A stretch of DNA of 64,000 bases from Myxococcales bacterium. GTDB lineage: Bacteria > Myxococcota_A > Polyangia > Polyangiales > Polyangiaceae. This document shows positions 49,573 to 58,380 of this stretch, piece after piece. The stretch's first letter is position 1. Every line of letters starts with the position of its first letter. The position numbers were made by a program, and so were the translations under genes. Under the pieces are notes generated by a model, which worked only from the letters and a program-made list of their open reading frames with translations, was not told the origin of the DNA and did not search any database. The stretch spans positions 1 through 64,000 of the forward strand of contig SECP01000004.1 of the NCBI GenBank assembly GCA_004193285.1, in the 5' to 3' direction.

Positions 49573-50819
49573 TTCACGGTCGGACAGCCATAAACGACGT
49601 CGATGCGACGCGCACCCTCGCGCTCGACTCGCTGGCAAGCATCCCCCGCGAGAACCAGCGTCGTCGGTGCGTCACTGCTGATGTCCCACCCGGCGCCTTC
49701 CTCGAAGGGAACGATGGCGCAGTCCACGGCGACGTTGACCAGCTTCTTGACGGGCACGCCCGCGCCGAGCTCTACCTCGCAAGAGCGCACGAGGTGAGTG
49801 GTGATGTCTACGAACGTTTGGGTCAGGCCGTCCACGCCCCCTTCGGCGGAAACGGCGTAGTACGCGCCCTTCGTGTTCGGCTTCGGTACACCGCCTGCGG
49901 CCGCGAACGTGGTCAGGTAGTCCGCGTAGCTTTCGGTTCCCGGGATGCCCACCACGAAGCTGGGGATGCCGGCGTTCGAGAGCGCCTGCAGCTTCTGGAC
50001 GACCTCCGCGTCGTCGAGGCAGTACGAGCCTTCACCCTCGCAGCAGTTTCCTTGCGCGGCCGGGCACAAGCCGTCGAGGTTGGGCGTGCAATGCGCCGCG
50101 TCGCACACGCTATCCTTGGAGCCGCAGTTCGGTCCTCCGTCGGTGGCGAGGAGCACGAAGCGGTCCCCCTCGAGCGACTTGCCGGCACCCGTGGTGAAGT
50201 AGACGAGCGCCGCGTCCAGCGCGGCCGCGGTTGGAGTTCCACCACCCGGCTCGGCGGCGTCCAGCGCGGCCATCACTTGGGTCACGCCGCGGCTTTCGGG
50301 ATCGATGGCGACCTGAATCGCCGCCGGCCCCTTCGGCACCTCGCAACATCCCTCGAAGCAGTCGAGGGGGATCCGAGCGTCCTCGCCGAAGGGATAAAGG
50401 AGGAGCCCGAAGTGGAGCTCGCCTTCGACGGCCATGAGCGCGGGCCCGAGCGACGCTTTGAGGGCCTGCCACTTCTTCAGCTCGAAGCCTTGTGGCTGGT
50501 CATCCATGCTGCTGGATTTGTCGATGACGAGCAGCACGTTCGCGGCACTGGACGTCGCCTCCACGGAGGTCACCCCGCATTCGTCCAACCCCGCAAACGT
50601 GCCGCAACCGGGAGCGCCCGTACCTGCCGCTTGGCCCGCCGCGCTCCCCACCTCGCCGGCCCCGGCCTCGCCGAAGCTCAAATCGATCGGACCGGTGCCG
50701 CCCGTGCTGCTACTCGCGCCGGGATTGACGGTGGAGGCGCTTTCGCCTTGGCACGCGCCCGCCACGCCGAGCACGAGCCCCGCGACTCCGAGCCAAACCG
50801 ATGCACGCAAGGCGCTCAT
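49569..50819 (-). CDS. VWA-domain lipoprotein
   Basis: Lipobox GAC; VLLVIDKSSSM; FVLLATDGGPNC. Confidence 0.85.
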   Translation of the reverse strand: MSALRASVWLGVAGLVLGVAGACQGESASTVNPGASSSTGGTGPIDLSFGEAGAGEVGSAAGQAAGTGAPGCGTFAGLDECGVTSVEATSSAANVLLVIDKSSSMDDQPQGFELKKWQALKASLGPALMAVEGELHFGLLLYPFGEDARIPLDCFEGCCEVPKGPAAIQVAIDPESRGVTQVMAALDAAEPGGGTPTAAALDAALVYFTTGAGKSLEGDRFVLLATDGGPNCGSKDSVCDAAHCTPNLDGLCPAAQGNCCEGEGSYCLDDAEVVQKLQALSNAGIPSFVVGIPGTESYADYLTTFAAAGGVPKPNTKGAYYAVSAEGGVDGLTQTFVDITTHLVRSCEVELGAGVPVKKLVNVAVDCAIVPFEEGAGWDISSDAPTTLVLAGDACQRVEREGARRIDVVYGCPTVK

Positions 50820-50851
50820 GGTGGTGGTGTTCAAGCCGGAATGACGCTTCG

Positions 50852-52078
50852 TTAGTAGTTCGCCGGCACGCAGCTCTGACCTTCGTTCTTGATATCTGGC
50901 ACGGTGCCCTCGGGACAGCCGCCGTCCCCGACCGGGGTGTCGAAGCAATTACCACCCTCTTCGATGACGCTCGGGGGGCAGTACGGTGTGTCCCAGTCCG
51001 GCGGGCAAGGCTCGGGCTCGACGTAGATCGTGTTGCTGCTGGCCATCGACGGAGAAGCGTGGACCGAAGGGATGTAGGCGCCGCCGAAGCCGTGACCTTT
51101 GAAGATGGAGAAATCGACCCATACCTCGTAGATCACGCGGTAGTCCCAGTTGGGCGCGGTCGGGTCGGCGGTGAAGCTCTCGTCCGTCGCCGGCGAATTC
51201 GTGAGAAGGCAGTAGCCGCAGCCGTTGAGGTTGCGGTCGATCGAGGTCGCGACGGCCAAGATGGCCGACGCGTCGCCCTGGATCATCTTGCCTTCGCCGC
51301 CGCGAACACCGAGCGTGCCGTAACCGCAGGGAGCTTCGGCATTTTCCGAGATGTAGTCGACCTTGAAATCCAGAATCGTGTTGCCCTGGCCATCCACGAG
51401 AATGAGCTCGACGTGGTCGCTACCGACCAAGTCATCGAACGTGTGAGCGGCCTTGGCGGCCATGCCGCCCATGGGGCCCGCTTTTCCTCCCATCGGGCCA
51501 CCTGCCATGCCCCCTTTCGGCCCCGCCATCATGCGATTCGCCCAGCCGGCGGACGCATTCACGCCGTAAGTGTTGTCCACGAAGCGCGGATCGAACGTAA
51601 CGCGCAGGTGGAGGTACGTCTTGCCGTCGATGGTCTCGATGACCTGCTCGATGACGCTGCTCGGGTCGTCTGGCGTGAGGTCGCCTTCGCCGGAGTAACA
51701 GATGGTCGCAGGCGGAGCGAGGACCGTCACTGGCTCGCCGCCGGACATCTCACACGTGCCGCCGCATTGCGTTGCCGTGCTCGGCGCGCAGCCAGTGGTG
51801 AGCGGGCGGGAGCTCGGCCCGCCGCCGCTGAAGTGGGGGCCCGGGCTCGTCGCAACCCCGTTTGGACCGCTCGTGCAGTGGCCGGTGTTGCAAAGGCCGC
51901 TCGCGCACTCGGCCGCGCCCGCGCAAGGACTGCCGTCGGCGAGGCCGCTTCGGCCCGGCCCGCTACCGGGCGCGCCGTCGTTGCTCGAGCCGCCTTCCGT
52001 GTTCCCGCAAGCCGAGGCACCGAAGAGGCTCAACGCAACTGCGAGCGCCCCCAGCGTTGAATGACGAAAATAACGCAT
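50852..52078 (-). CDS. Conserved myxobacterial-type lipoprotein, Cys-rich N-terminus, Met/Gly-rich insert
   Basis: Lipobox ASAC; PCAGAAECASGLCNTGHCTSG; MMAGPKGGMAGGPMGGKAGPMGGMAAKAA. Confidence 0.65.
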   Translation of the reverse strand: MRYFRHSTLGALAVALSLFGASACGNTEGGSSNDGAPGSGPGRSGLADGSPCAGAAECASGLCNTGHCTSGPNGVATSPGPHFSGGGPSSRPLTTGCAPSTATQCGGTCEMSGGEPVTVLAPPATICYSGEGDLTPDDPSSVIEQVIETIDGKTYLHLRVTFDPRFVDNTYGVNASAGWANRMMAGPKGGMAGGPMGGKAGPMGGMAAKAAHTFDDLVGSDHVELILVDGQGNTILDFKVDYISENAEAPCGYGTLGVRGGEGKMIQGDASAILAVATSIDRNLNGCGYCLLTNSPATDESFTADPTAPNWDYRVIYEVWVDFSIFKGHGFGGAYIPSVHASPSMASSNTIYVEPEPCPPDWDTPYCPPSVIEEGGNCFDTPVGDGGCPEGTVPDIKNEGQSCVPANY

Positions 52079-52116
52079 ACTCCAACCTTTCCGAGCCTCG
52101 ACCTCGCGGGCCGAGC

Positions 52117-53292
52117 TCACTTCACCAGCACCTTGGTTTCGCAACCGACCGTGAACGCCAGTCGGCCGCCGGGTGCCGAGACGAGGTCGCAACTCGCGCC
52201 GCACAGCTGAATCGAGCTCGGGGCGCCTGGGTCGTCGTAGTACCAGCCGCCGGCTTCCGGGTCGCAGCTGGCGGCGCTCGGCACGTTGTAGATCGTGGAG
52301 AGCGCGCAGCCCGAGTCCTGGTAGGCGACGTTCACGAGGCCGTAGTCCAGCGGGGTGCCGCCGGTTGGCTCCGGGAGCTTCAGCTCGCAGGGGATGCTGG
52401 CCGCGCCGCGAATGGAGTTGAGCGCCTGGAGGACCTTCTGCTCGACGTCTTGATCTCCGATCAGGTAGGCATGCTCCGTCCCACCCGCCTGCGCGATCTG
52501 CTCCAAGTTATCGAGAAACGGACCGACCCCCAGCACGTAGGTTTCGATCCCGGGCTTGCCGGTGCGGCACTCGGCCGCCGCCTCGACCGCGTCGTCGAGG
52601 GTCGGGCAGCACGCGCCGGAAGAGCAGCTCATCGGCGCCTTCGGCTCGCCATCCGTGAGGAGCAGCAGCACCACGGAGTGATCGGCGTTGGCCTCTTTCC
52701 ACTCCTGCGCGTAGCTGCAGGCGCCGCGAATCGCCGCGCCGGTCGGCGTCTCCCCCGTCGGCTCGCGCTCGCCGAGCGAGCTCAGCACTGCCTCGTGATC
52801 GAGCGTCACGGCCACGCTCGGGCTCGCGTAGTCTTCCGCCACGCAGGACGTGCTGCCAATGGGCTGAAACCCGAAGTAGCCGACGCCCACGCGGATTTCG
52901 GCGCTGGCTTGGTCCCTCAAGAACGTGCTGGTAGCGCGCTGCACCGCTTCCATCCGCGTGACGCCGCCCACGTCGTTCAGCATCGAGCCCGACTGATCGA
53001 ACATGATGTAAATATCGAGCGGGACCGCTTCGCCCTCGTAGGCTTGCGCGGCGCACACCGCCTCGTCGGCCATGATGTCGCAGCCGCTCGCGGACAGACC
53101 CGAGCCGGAGCCGCCGGTGCCGGAGCCACCGCGCTGCGGGTCCAGATTCAAATCCAAGCCTGCCTTGCCCGCCGCACCGCCGCCGGAGTCGCCCGACTCC
53201 GCGCCACCCGAGCAGGCGGCAAGGACGAGCAGCGCGGCAAAGCCGATACCGAGCAAGCGCACAGCCGAGGCAGTTCCGGGATGTTGCTGCAC
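52117..53292 (-). CDS. VWA-domain lipoprotein
   Basis: Lipobox VLAAC; IYIMFDQSGSM; DHSVVLLLLTDGEPKAP; start uncertain (GTG 53292 or ATG 53373). Confidence 0.8.
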   Translation of the reverse strand: MQQHPGTASAVRLLGIGFAALLVLAACSGGAESGDSGGGAAGKAGLDLNLDPQRGGSGTGGSGSGLSASGCDIMADEAVCAAQAYEGEAVPLDIYIMFDQSGSMLNDVGGVTRMEAVQRATSTFLRDQASAEIRVGVGYFGFQPIGSTSCVAEDYASPSVAVTLDHEAVLSSLGEREPTGETPTGAAIRGACSYAQEWKEANADHSVVLLLLTDGEPKAPMSCSSGACCPTLDDAVEAAAECRTGKPGIETYVLGVGPFLDNLEQIAQAGGTEHAYLIGDQDVEQKVLQALNSIRGAASIPCELKLPEPTGGTPLDYGLVNVAYQDSGCALSTIYNVPSAASCDPEAGGWYYDDPGAPSSIQLCGASCDLVSAPGGRLAFTVGCETKVLVK

Positions 53293-53480
53293 ACTGCGTA
53301 ATGGCGACTCCGCGCTGCTTGTCTGAGTCGCAGCGAAAAAATCTGTCGTTCGCGGCTGCTGCGCGCGGCGCATGGCAGCGCCTCGCGACTTTTCTGATCC
53401 CTCTCTGCGCTTTTTGGAAGCGCGCTGTTTGCCGAGCGGCGCTGTTGCACGGTCGTTTGCGAGCGCGTATCTCAAGCACC

Positions 53481-54083
53481 ATGGCGAAAAGGCTTCTGCC
53501 TCTTGCAGTGGTGGGCGCGCTGTACCTCGCGAGCGCCGGCTGCAACTCCGACGACCAGCCAGGCTCCAGCTTCACCGCGGGCGCATCGGTCGGAGGCAGC
53601 GATGCCTCATCCGGCGCCGGGCCGGTGAGCGCAGGCACCGGCGGCACCGCTGGCCGCGGAGGCACGGCGGCAGTGGCCGGGGCCGCGTCCGGCGGAGGAG
53701 TCGCGGCTTCCGGCAGCGCCGGTGGAGCAAGCGCGGGAGGGAGCAGCGCGCCACCGCCGGACATCGACGGCCGCTCGATCTACTCCCTCGAGTGCCACGG
53801 CGATTCCAGGGATTGCCACCTGGGAGCCGTCCCTTGCTTCGGCGTCGCGAGCGAGGAGCCGAACGTGGCTGCCGGCTGGGCGTGCGCCAACCGCTGCGAG
53901 ACGAGCGCGGATTGCTCCAAGGCGCCTTCAGGCGCTGCCGCCCAGGCAAGCTGCGTCTCGTTCGCGTCGAAGAGTCACTGCGTGCTCGTCTGCGAAAACG
54001 AGAACGAATCCTTTGCCTGCCCCACCGGCATGAGCTGCTACACGCCGCCGAAGTCCCCGGTGGGCTATTGCCTCTGGCCATGA
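53481..54083 (+). CDS. Small Cys-containing lipoprotein with Gly/Ser/Ala stalk
   Basis: Lipobox ASAGC; CHGDSRDCHLGAVPCFG...CANRCETSADCSKAP...CPTGMSCYTPP. Confidence 0.7.
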   Translation: MAKRLLPLAVVGALYLASAGCNSDDQPGSSFTAGASVGGSDASSGAGPVSAGTGGTAGRGGTAAVAGAASGGGVAASGSAGGASAGGSSAPPPDIDGRSIYSLECHGDSRDCHLGAVPCFGVASEEPNVAAGWACANRCETSADCSKAPSGAAAQASCVSFASKSHCVLVCENENESFACPTGMSCYTPPKSPVGYCLWP

Positions 54084-54194
54084 CCGCACCGCGCGCTCGA
54101 GCCGAGGGCGGAGCCTTGCCACGGGTAGTGCACCTGCACCCCGGCGGTCGTCAACCGCCAGGGTGAGCTGAGCGGGGCTAAGCGCCCGCTGTTG

Positions 54195-54806
54195 CTAGTT
54201 GTTGGTGCAAGCCCACATGGAGTTGCCGTTCCCAGGAGGATTGTTGCAAACGCAATCCCTGACTGGGTAATTGCAGGTGAGCCCGTTCGCCAGACCGCTA
54301 CACGGGGTCGCGTTCGTGGGGGCATTGTTCGGACAGGCAGGGGGATTCGGCGCTTGGCCTCCTTCACCACCGGCACCACCAGCGCCACCAGCGCCACCAG
54401 CTCCGCCTTCACCCGCGCCGCCTTCACCCGCGCCGCCGCCAGCACCGGCGCCGCCTAGTGCGGGATCGCCACCGCTACCGTCCCCGCCCACACCGCCGAT
54501 ACCCCCGCCATTGCCCGCAGCGCCCGCATCACCGCCCGCGCCGGAGTTACCGCCCGCACCCGCTTCAGTGCCGGTGCCCGCCTGGCCGGTGTCACCCCCG
54601 GCAGTAGACCCTGCGGCGCCATTGCCCGTGCCACCGTTGCTGGTGCCGGCGTTCGCGCTGCCACCGTTGCTGGTGCCGGCGTTCGCGCTGCCCGCAATGC
54701 TGCTGCTGCCTGCCTGACCACCCGGGGCGTCGTCGTCATCGCCGCACGCGGCCACCAAAGAGCATCCGAGAACCACGACCGCGACAACCTGAGTTAATTT
54801 TTTCAT
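54195..54806 (-). CDS. Lipoprotein with Gly/Asn/Ser/Ala low-complexity region and short Cys-containing C-terminus
   Basis: MKKLTQVVAVVVLGCSLVAACGDDDDAPGG; NAGTSNGGSANAGTSNGGTGN repeats. Confidence 0.7.
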   Translation of the reverse strand: MKKLTQVVAVVVLGCSLVAACGDDDDAPGGQAGSSSIAGSANAGTSNGGSANAGTSNGGTGNGAAGSTAGGDTGQAGTGTEAGAGGNSGAGGDAGAAGNGGGIGGVGGDGSGGDPALGGAGAGGGAGEGGAGEGGAGGAGGAGGAGGEGGQAPNPPACPNNAPTNATPCSGLANGLTCNYPVRDCVCNNPPGNGNSMWACTNN

Positions 54807-54982
54807 GAGCCTCCGAACCCGCCGAACTAAGTGTTCTTGCTCTTCATCAGTGTCTTCAGCGGTGCTGAATGAGTCAGTTTGCTGAGCGCAGACGCACTTA
54901 TGACGTTGGCTGACGGTGCACGCGCGTGACGCGCTGCGCGTGTGAAGGAGTGCGACCGCTCCAGGAAGTCGCTGCACGAGGG

Positions 54983-55672
54983 CTACGGCGCAGAGCTGGC
55001 GCTCGGGCGCGGTGGCCAGGCTGCCCGCGCGGCGCAGTAACGAGCGTCGGACTCTAGCTTTTGCCAGAGCCGGTAAAAAACGGCGGCGGCGCGCGCTTTT
55101 TCCGGATCCGCATCACGTGGCGCGACCGCACCGGATTCGTCGTATTTCCTGCCGCTTCGGTGGTTCGCGTAGCGGCGTGCGCGAGTGAAGCCCATCTGCA
55201 CGAACTTGCGCGCCATATCCATACCGACGAAGTCGCCCTGCTTCTTGTAACGAGCGAACGCCGCCTGCAGCGCCTGCGCAGAGGCTTTGGCGTCCGCTTC
55301 GGTCTTGAAGCGCCAGAGCGGCAAGAGCTCGCTCTTGTACGGCTCCGCGGTGAGCACCCCCTGCTCGCCGCGGCCCACGCGGTAGCGCTCGGGATGAAGG
55401 CGAAAATCGGTTCGGCGGTACGCATCCGCGCCGGCGGCGAGCTTGAGCCGGATGGGACCGCGCGCTCCGCTGAGCTGGACCTTTTTCCCTTTCTGAAGCA
55501 CGTCCAGGCGGCCGCGCTTGGAGAGCCGGCCAGCCGCCTCCCGCACCGCGGGCATCAGCTCACGCCAGTCTTCCGGGTCGATACGGCGCGCGACTTCCGA
55601 GGGGCACACGGTCCGCGGCTGCCGCTGCTCCAGCAGCTTCATGATGGCGAGCTCGATGCCTCGCGGCGTCAT
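54983..55672 (-). CDS. DUF3253-like / DUF4385-like fusion protein
   Basis: N-terminus IMKLLEQRQPRTVCPSEVARRIDPEDWRELMPAVREAAGRLSKRGRL...GPIRL; C-terminus YRVGRGEQGVLTAEPYKSELLPLWRFKTEADAKAS...GDFVGMDMARKFVQMGFTRARRYANHRSGRKYD. Confidence 0.8.
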   Translation of the reverse strand: MTPRGIELAIMKLLEQRQPRTVCPSEVARRIDPEDWRELMPAVREAAGRLSKRGRLDVLQKGKKVQLSGARGPIRLKLAAGADAYRRTDFRLHPERYRVGRGEQGVLTAEPYKSELLPLWRFKTEADAKASAQALQAAFARYKKQGDFVGMDMARKFVQMGFTRARRYANHRSGRKYDESGAVAPRDADPEKARAAAVFYRLWQKLESDARYCAARAAWPPRPSASSAP

Positions 55673-55714
55673 GACCTCGGCGTTAGCGAAGGCCGTGCCA
55701 CCCGACGCGAGCGT

Positions 55715-56284
55715 TCATTGCGGCTTGGCGAGGCGCAGCAGGTACTCATCGATGCGCCAGGCTCCCAGCGCTTTCTCGACGGCCAGCGGGTCCGCGTCCG
55801 GCACGTCCGCCAGGTGCTCTTGACGAAGGTCTTCCGCGATCGCCAGCCACTCGCGCTTCCGCACGGCGTCCGCCTCTTGCCCCTCGTGCAAGTTCGCTTG
55901 CGCTTCGATTGCGGCCGCGATGGAGACGCAAAATGCGCGGGCGACGACGGCGCTGTCGTGCAGGAACTCGGTGGCGGTGAGGAGCGCGTCCAGAGCCGTT
56001 TTGAGCGCCGCCTGCGACGCTGTCTGCACGTCCGGCAGCGGCCCCAAGGTCCGGCCCTTCTCGGTCGCCCAGGCGATCGGGTCAGCTAGCAACTCCGCGA
56101 TCCAAGGCGTACGGCCGCCGTCCACCGCCTGGGCAGTGCGGCTGAGCGCTTGATCACACACCTGGAGTGAGCTGCTCAGAAATGCGCCGTAAAGGACTCG
56201 AAAGAGCGCGACGCGCGCGGCCACGTAATCCGCACGCGCGACGGCCTCTTCGAGCGCGAGCCTGCTCTGCGTTCGCTGGGTCAT
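55715..56284 (-). CDS. Hypothetical helical protein
   Basis: Intact ORF; no family recognised. Confidence 0.55.
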   Translation of the reverse strand: MTQRTQSRLALEEAVARADYVAARVALFRVLYGAFLSSSLQVCDQALSRTAQAVDGGRTPWIAELLADPIAWATEKGRTLGPLPDVQTASQAALKTALDALLTATEFLHDSAVVARAFCVSIAAAIEAQANLHEGQEADAVRKREWLAIAEDLRQEHLADVPDADPLAVEKALGAWRIDEYLLRLAKPQ

Positions 56285-56439
56285 ACCGCGCGGAGCCTAC
56301 TCCGCCCCGAGCTGCGTGTCTGCGAGCCGCGCGCATTCGGACAACGTGGCGTCTCGTCACGCGGTGACGTTCGTGTACGGGGGCCGGCTCGAAAAGCGGC
56401 AACTGGCGGCTGGCACGATGGCTGCTTGGGGCGCGAAGC

Positions 56440-56568
56440 ATGAGTAAGCTTTTGCGCGGTGTTGCGGCGGGGTGGGGTGCGAAGAAGCTGGGCGGAGGCT
56501 GCTTCAGCACGATCGTGGTGTTCATCGTCCTCTGGTATTTGCTAGGTCATTTCCAGATTTTCCGCTGA
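56440..56568 (+). CDS. Small single-pass membrane protein (42 aa)
   Basis: MSKLLRGVAAGWGAKKLGGGCFSTIVVFIVLWYLLGHFQIFR; absent from the ORF track because of length. Confidence 0.5.
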   Translation: MSKLLRGVAAGWGAKKLGGGCFSTIVVFIVLWYLLGHFQIFR

Positions 56569-56693
56569 AGCGCGGCGGTTCGGCTCCAGGGCCGCGAAGA
56601 TCTTCGAAAAAGGATCCGGCCCCTGTCGTTTTTGGCGGCCGGCGGTCGCCGTACGAGTGGGACGACGCAGTTCCCGGAAATGGAGTCGATGAC

Positions 56694-57056
56694 ATGCGCT
56701 TCTTGATCCTGATTGGGCACGACGAAAAAGGCGGCGAGCACCTGAGCGCGGAGCAGCACCAAGGGCTGTTCGCGGCGTACCAAAAGTACGAACAAGAGCT
56801 GAAGAAGGCGGGGGTGCTCCTGGGCGGAGACCCGCTGCAGCCCAGCGCGAGCGCCGTGCGCATCAGCGCGGAAGGCGGAAAGCGCAAAGTGTTGGACGGC
56901 CCATTTACGGAGTCCAAAGAGATCATCGGCGGCTACATCCTGGTCGACGTGAAGACGCGGGACGAAGCGCTGGAGTGGGCTGCGCGCTGCCCGGCCGCCG
57001 CGCTGGGAGGCTGGAGCTACGTGGAGGTTCGGGAGATTCAAGAACTTCCTCGCTGA
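56694..57056 (+). CDS. YciI/DGPF family protein
   Basis: MRFLILIGHDEKG..., VLDGPFTESKEIIGGYILVDVKTRDEALEWAARCP. Confidence 0.92.
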   Translation: MRFLILIGHDEKGGEHLSAEQHQGLFAAYQKYEQELKKAGVLLGGDPLQPSASAVRISAEGGKRKVLDGPFTESKEIIGGYILVDVKTRDEALEWAARCPAAALGGWSYVEVREIQELPR

Positions 57057-57071
57057 CGCGGCCGTCGAGCA

Positions 57072-58349
57072 ATGCTTTCGTCGGGAGTCATGTCGGCTCC
57101 CGACACCCGCCGCACGGCGTCGGCCATCTGGCGCATCGAATCTCCACGGCTCATCGCGATGCTCGCGCGCTTGCTGCGTAGCGTCGCCCTCGCCGAAGAA
57201 GTCGCGCAGGATACCTTCGTCGAGGCGCTGCAGAGCTGGGACAAGCGCGGCGTCCCGGATAGCCCGGGGGCATGGCTGATGACCGCGGCGCGGCACCGCG
57301 CGCTGGACGTCCTGCGACGCACCCGGCGCGCCGAGCGCGGTAGCGAGCAGCTCGAGCGCTTCGCAGAGACGTCGCACGCCGCCACCTTCGAAGAGTCGCT
57401 CGACGACGTCGTCGGTGATGACCTGTTGCGGTTGATGTTCGTGGCCTGCCACCCGGTGCTTTCACGGGAATCACGCGTCGCGCTCACGCTGCGCTTGCTG
57501 GGGGGACTGACGACGGACGAGATCGCTCGCGCCTTTTTGACGCCAGAGCCGACGATCTCGCAGCGCATCACGCGCGCGAAGCGGACGCTCGCCGACCAGA
57601 ACGTGCCGTTCGAGCTCCCGTCGGCAGCCGACCTCCAGGCCCGACTGGAGGTCGTGCTCGAGGTCGTCTACCTCGTTTACAACGAAGGCTACTCCGCCAC
57701 CGCGGGCGACGACTGGATGCGCCCCGCGCTGTGCGAGGACGCGCTCCGACTCGGTCGCGTCCTGGTGGAGCTCGTCGGCAATGAATCCGAGGTGCACGCG
57801 CTGCTCGCCCTCATGGAGCTGCAAGCTTCTCGCGCCCGCGCGCGCACGGGCATCAGCGGCGAGCCGGTATTGCTCGCCGACCAAGACCGCGCTCGGTGGG
57901 ACACGCTGCTCGTCCGCCGCGGGCTAGAGGCGCTGGGCCGCGCCGAAGCGCTCGCGACGCGCCCCGGCCCCTACCTCCTCCAGGCCGCCATCGCCGCATG
58001 CCACGCGCGCGCGCCCAGCGTCGCGGAGACCGATTGGGCACGCATCGCCGCGCTCTACGCCGCCTTGTTTCAACTCACGCCCTCGCCCATCGTCGAGCTG
58101 AACCGGGCGGTCGCGGCGGGCATGGCGTTCGGTCCAAACGCGGCGCTGACGATCCTGGAGCCCCTGCGGAGCGACCCGGCGCTGTCGCTTTACCCTTTCC
58201 TGCCCAGCGTTCGCGCGGATTTCCTGGCCAAGCTCGGGCGGTACACGGAAGCCGCAGAAGAAGCCGCCCGGGCCGCATCACTGAGCAAGAATGCGGCCGA
58301 GACGAGCATGTTTCTAAAGCGCGCGGAGCGCTACCGGGCGTCGCGCTAG
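57072..58349 (+). CDS. ECF-type RNA polymerase sigma factor (SigJ/ECF42-like) with C-terminal TPR-like extension
   Basis: Region 2/4 motifs; VYLVYNEGYSATAGDDWMRPALCEDALRLGRVL...LMELQASRARAR; partnered with a DGPF protein. Confidence 0.9.
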   Translation: MLSSGVMSAPDTRRTASAIWRIESPRLIAMLARLLRSVALAEEVAQDTFVEALQSWDKRGVPDSPGAWLMTAARHRALDVLRRTRRAERGSEQLERFAETSHAATFEESLDDVVGDDLLRLMFVACHPVLSRESRVALTLRLLGGLTTDEIARAFLTPEPTISQRITRAKRTLADQNVPFELPSAADLQARLEVVLEVVYLVYNEGYSATAGDDWMRPALCEDALRLGRVLVELVGNESEVHALLALMELQASRARARTGISGEPVLLADQDRARWDTLLVRRGLEALGRAEALATRPGPYLLQAAIAACHARAPSVAETDWARIAALYAALFQLTPSPIVELNRAVAAGMAFGPNAALTILEPLRSDPALSLYPFLPSVRADFLAKLGRYTEAAEEAARAASLSKNAAETSMFLKRAERYRASR

Positions 58350-58380
58350 CAGGGTCGCGGCCACGCTGCGCAGGCCTGAC

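Noticed and set aside
50801-53301. Two long + strand ORFs (419 and 479 aa)
   Set aside because: Antisense shadows of the lipoprotein/VWA genes; Arg/Val/Ala-rich
54360-54720. Short-period Gly/Ala/Pro repeats considered as CRISPR or satellite
   Set aside because: Imperfect codon-level low complexity inside a lipoprotein; no uniform repeats with unique spacers. No CRISPR array seen anywhere in the window
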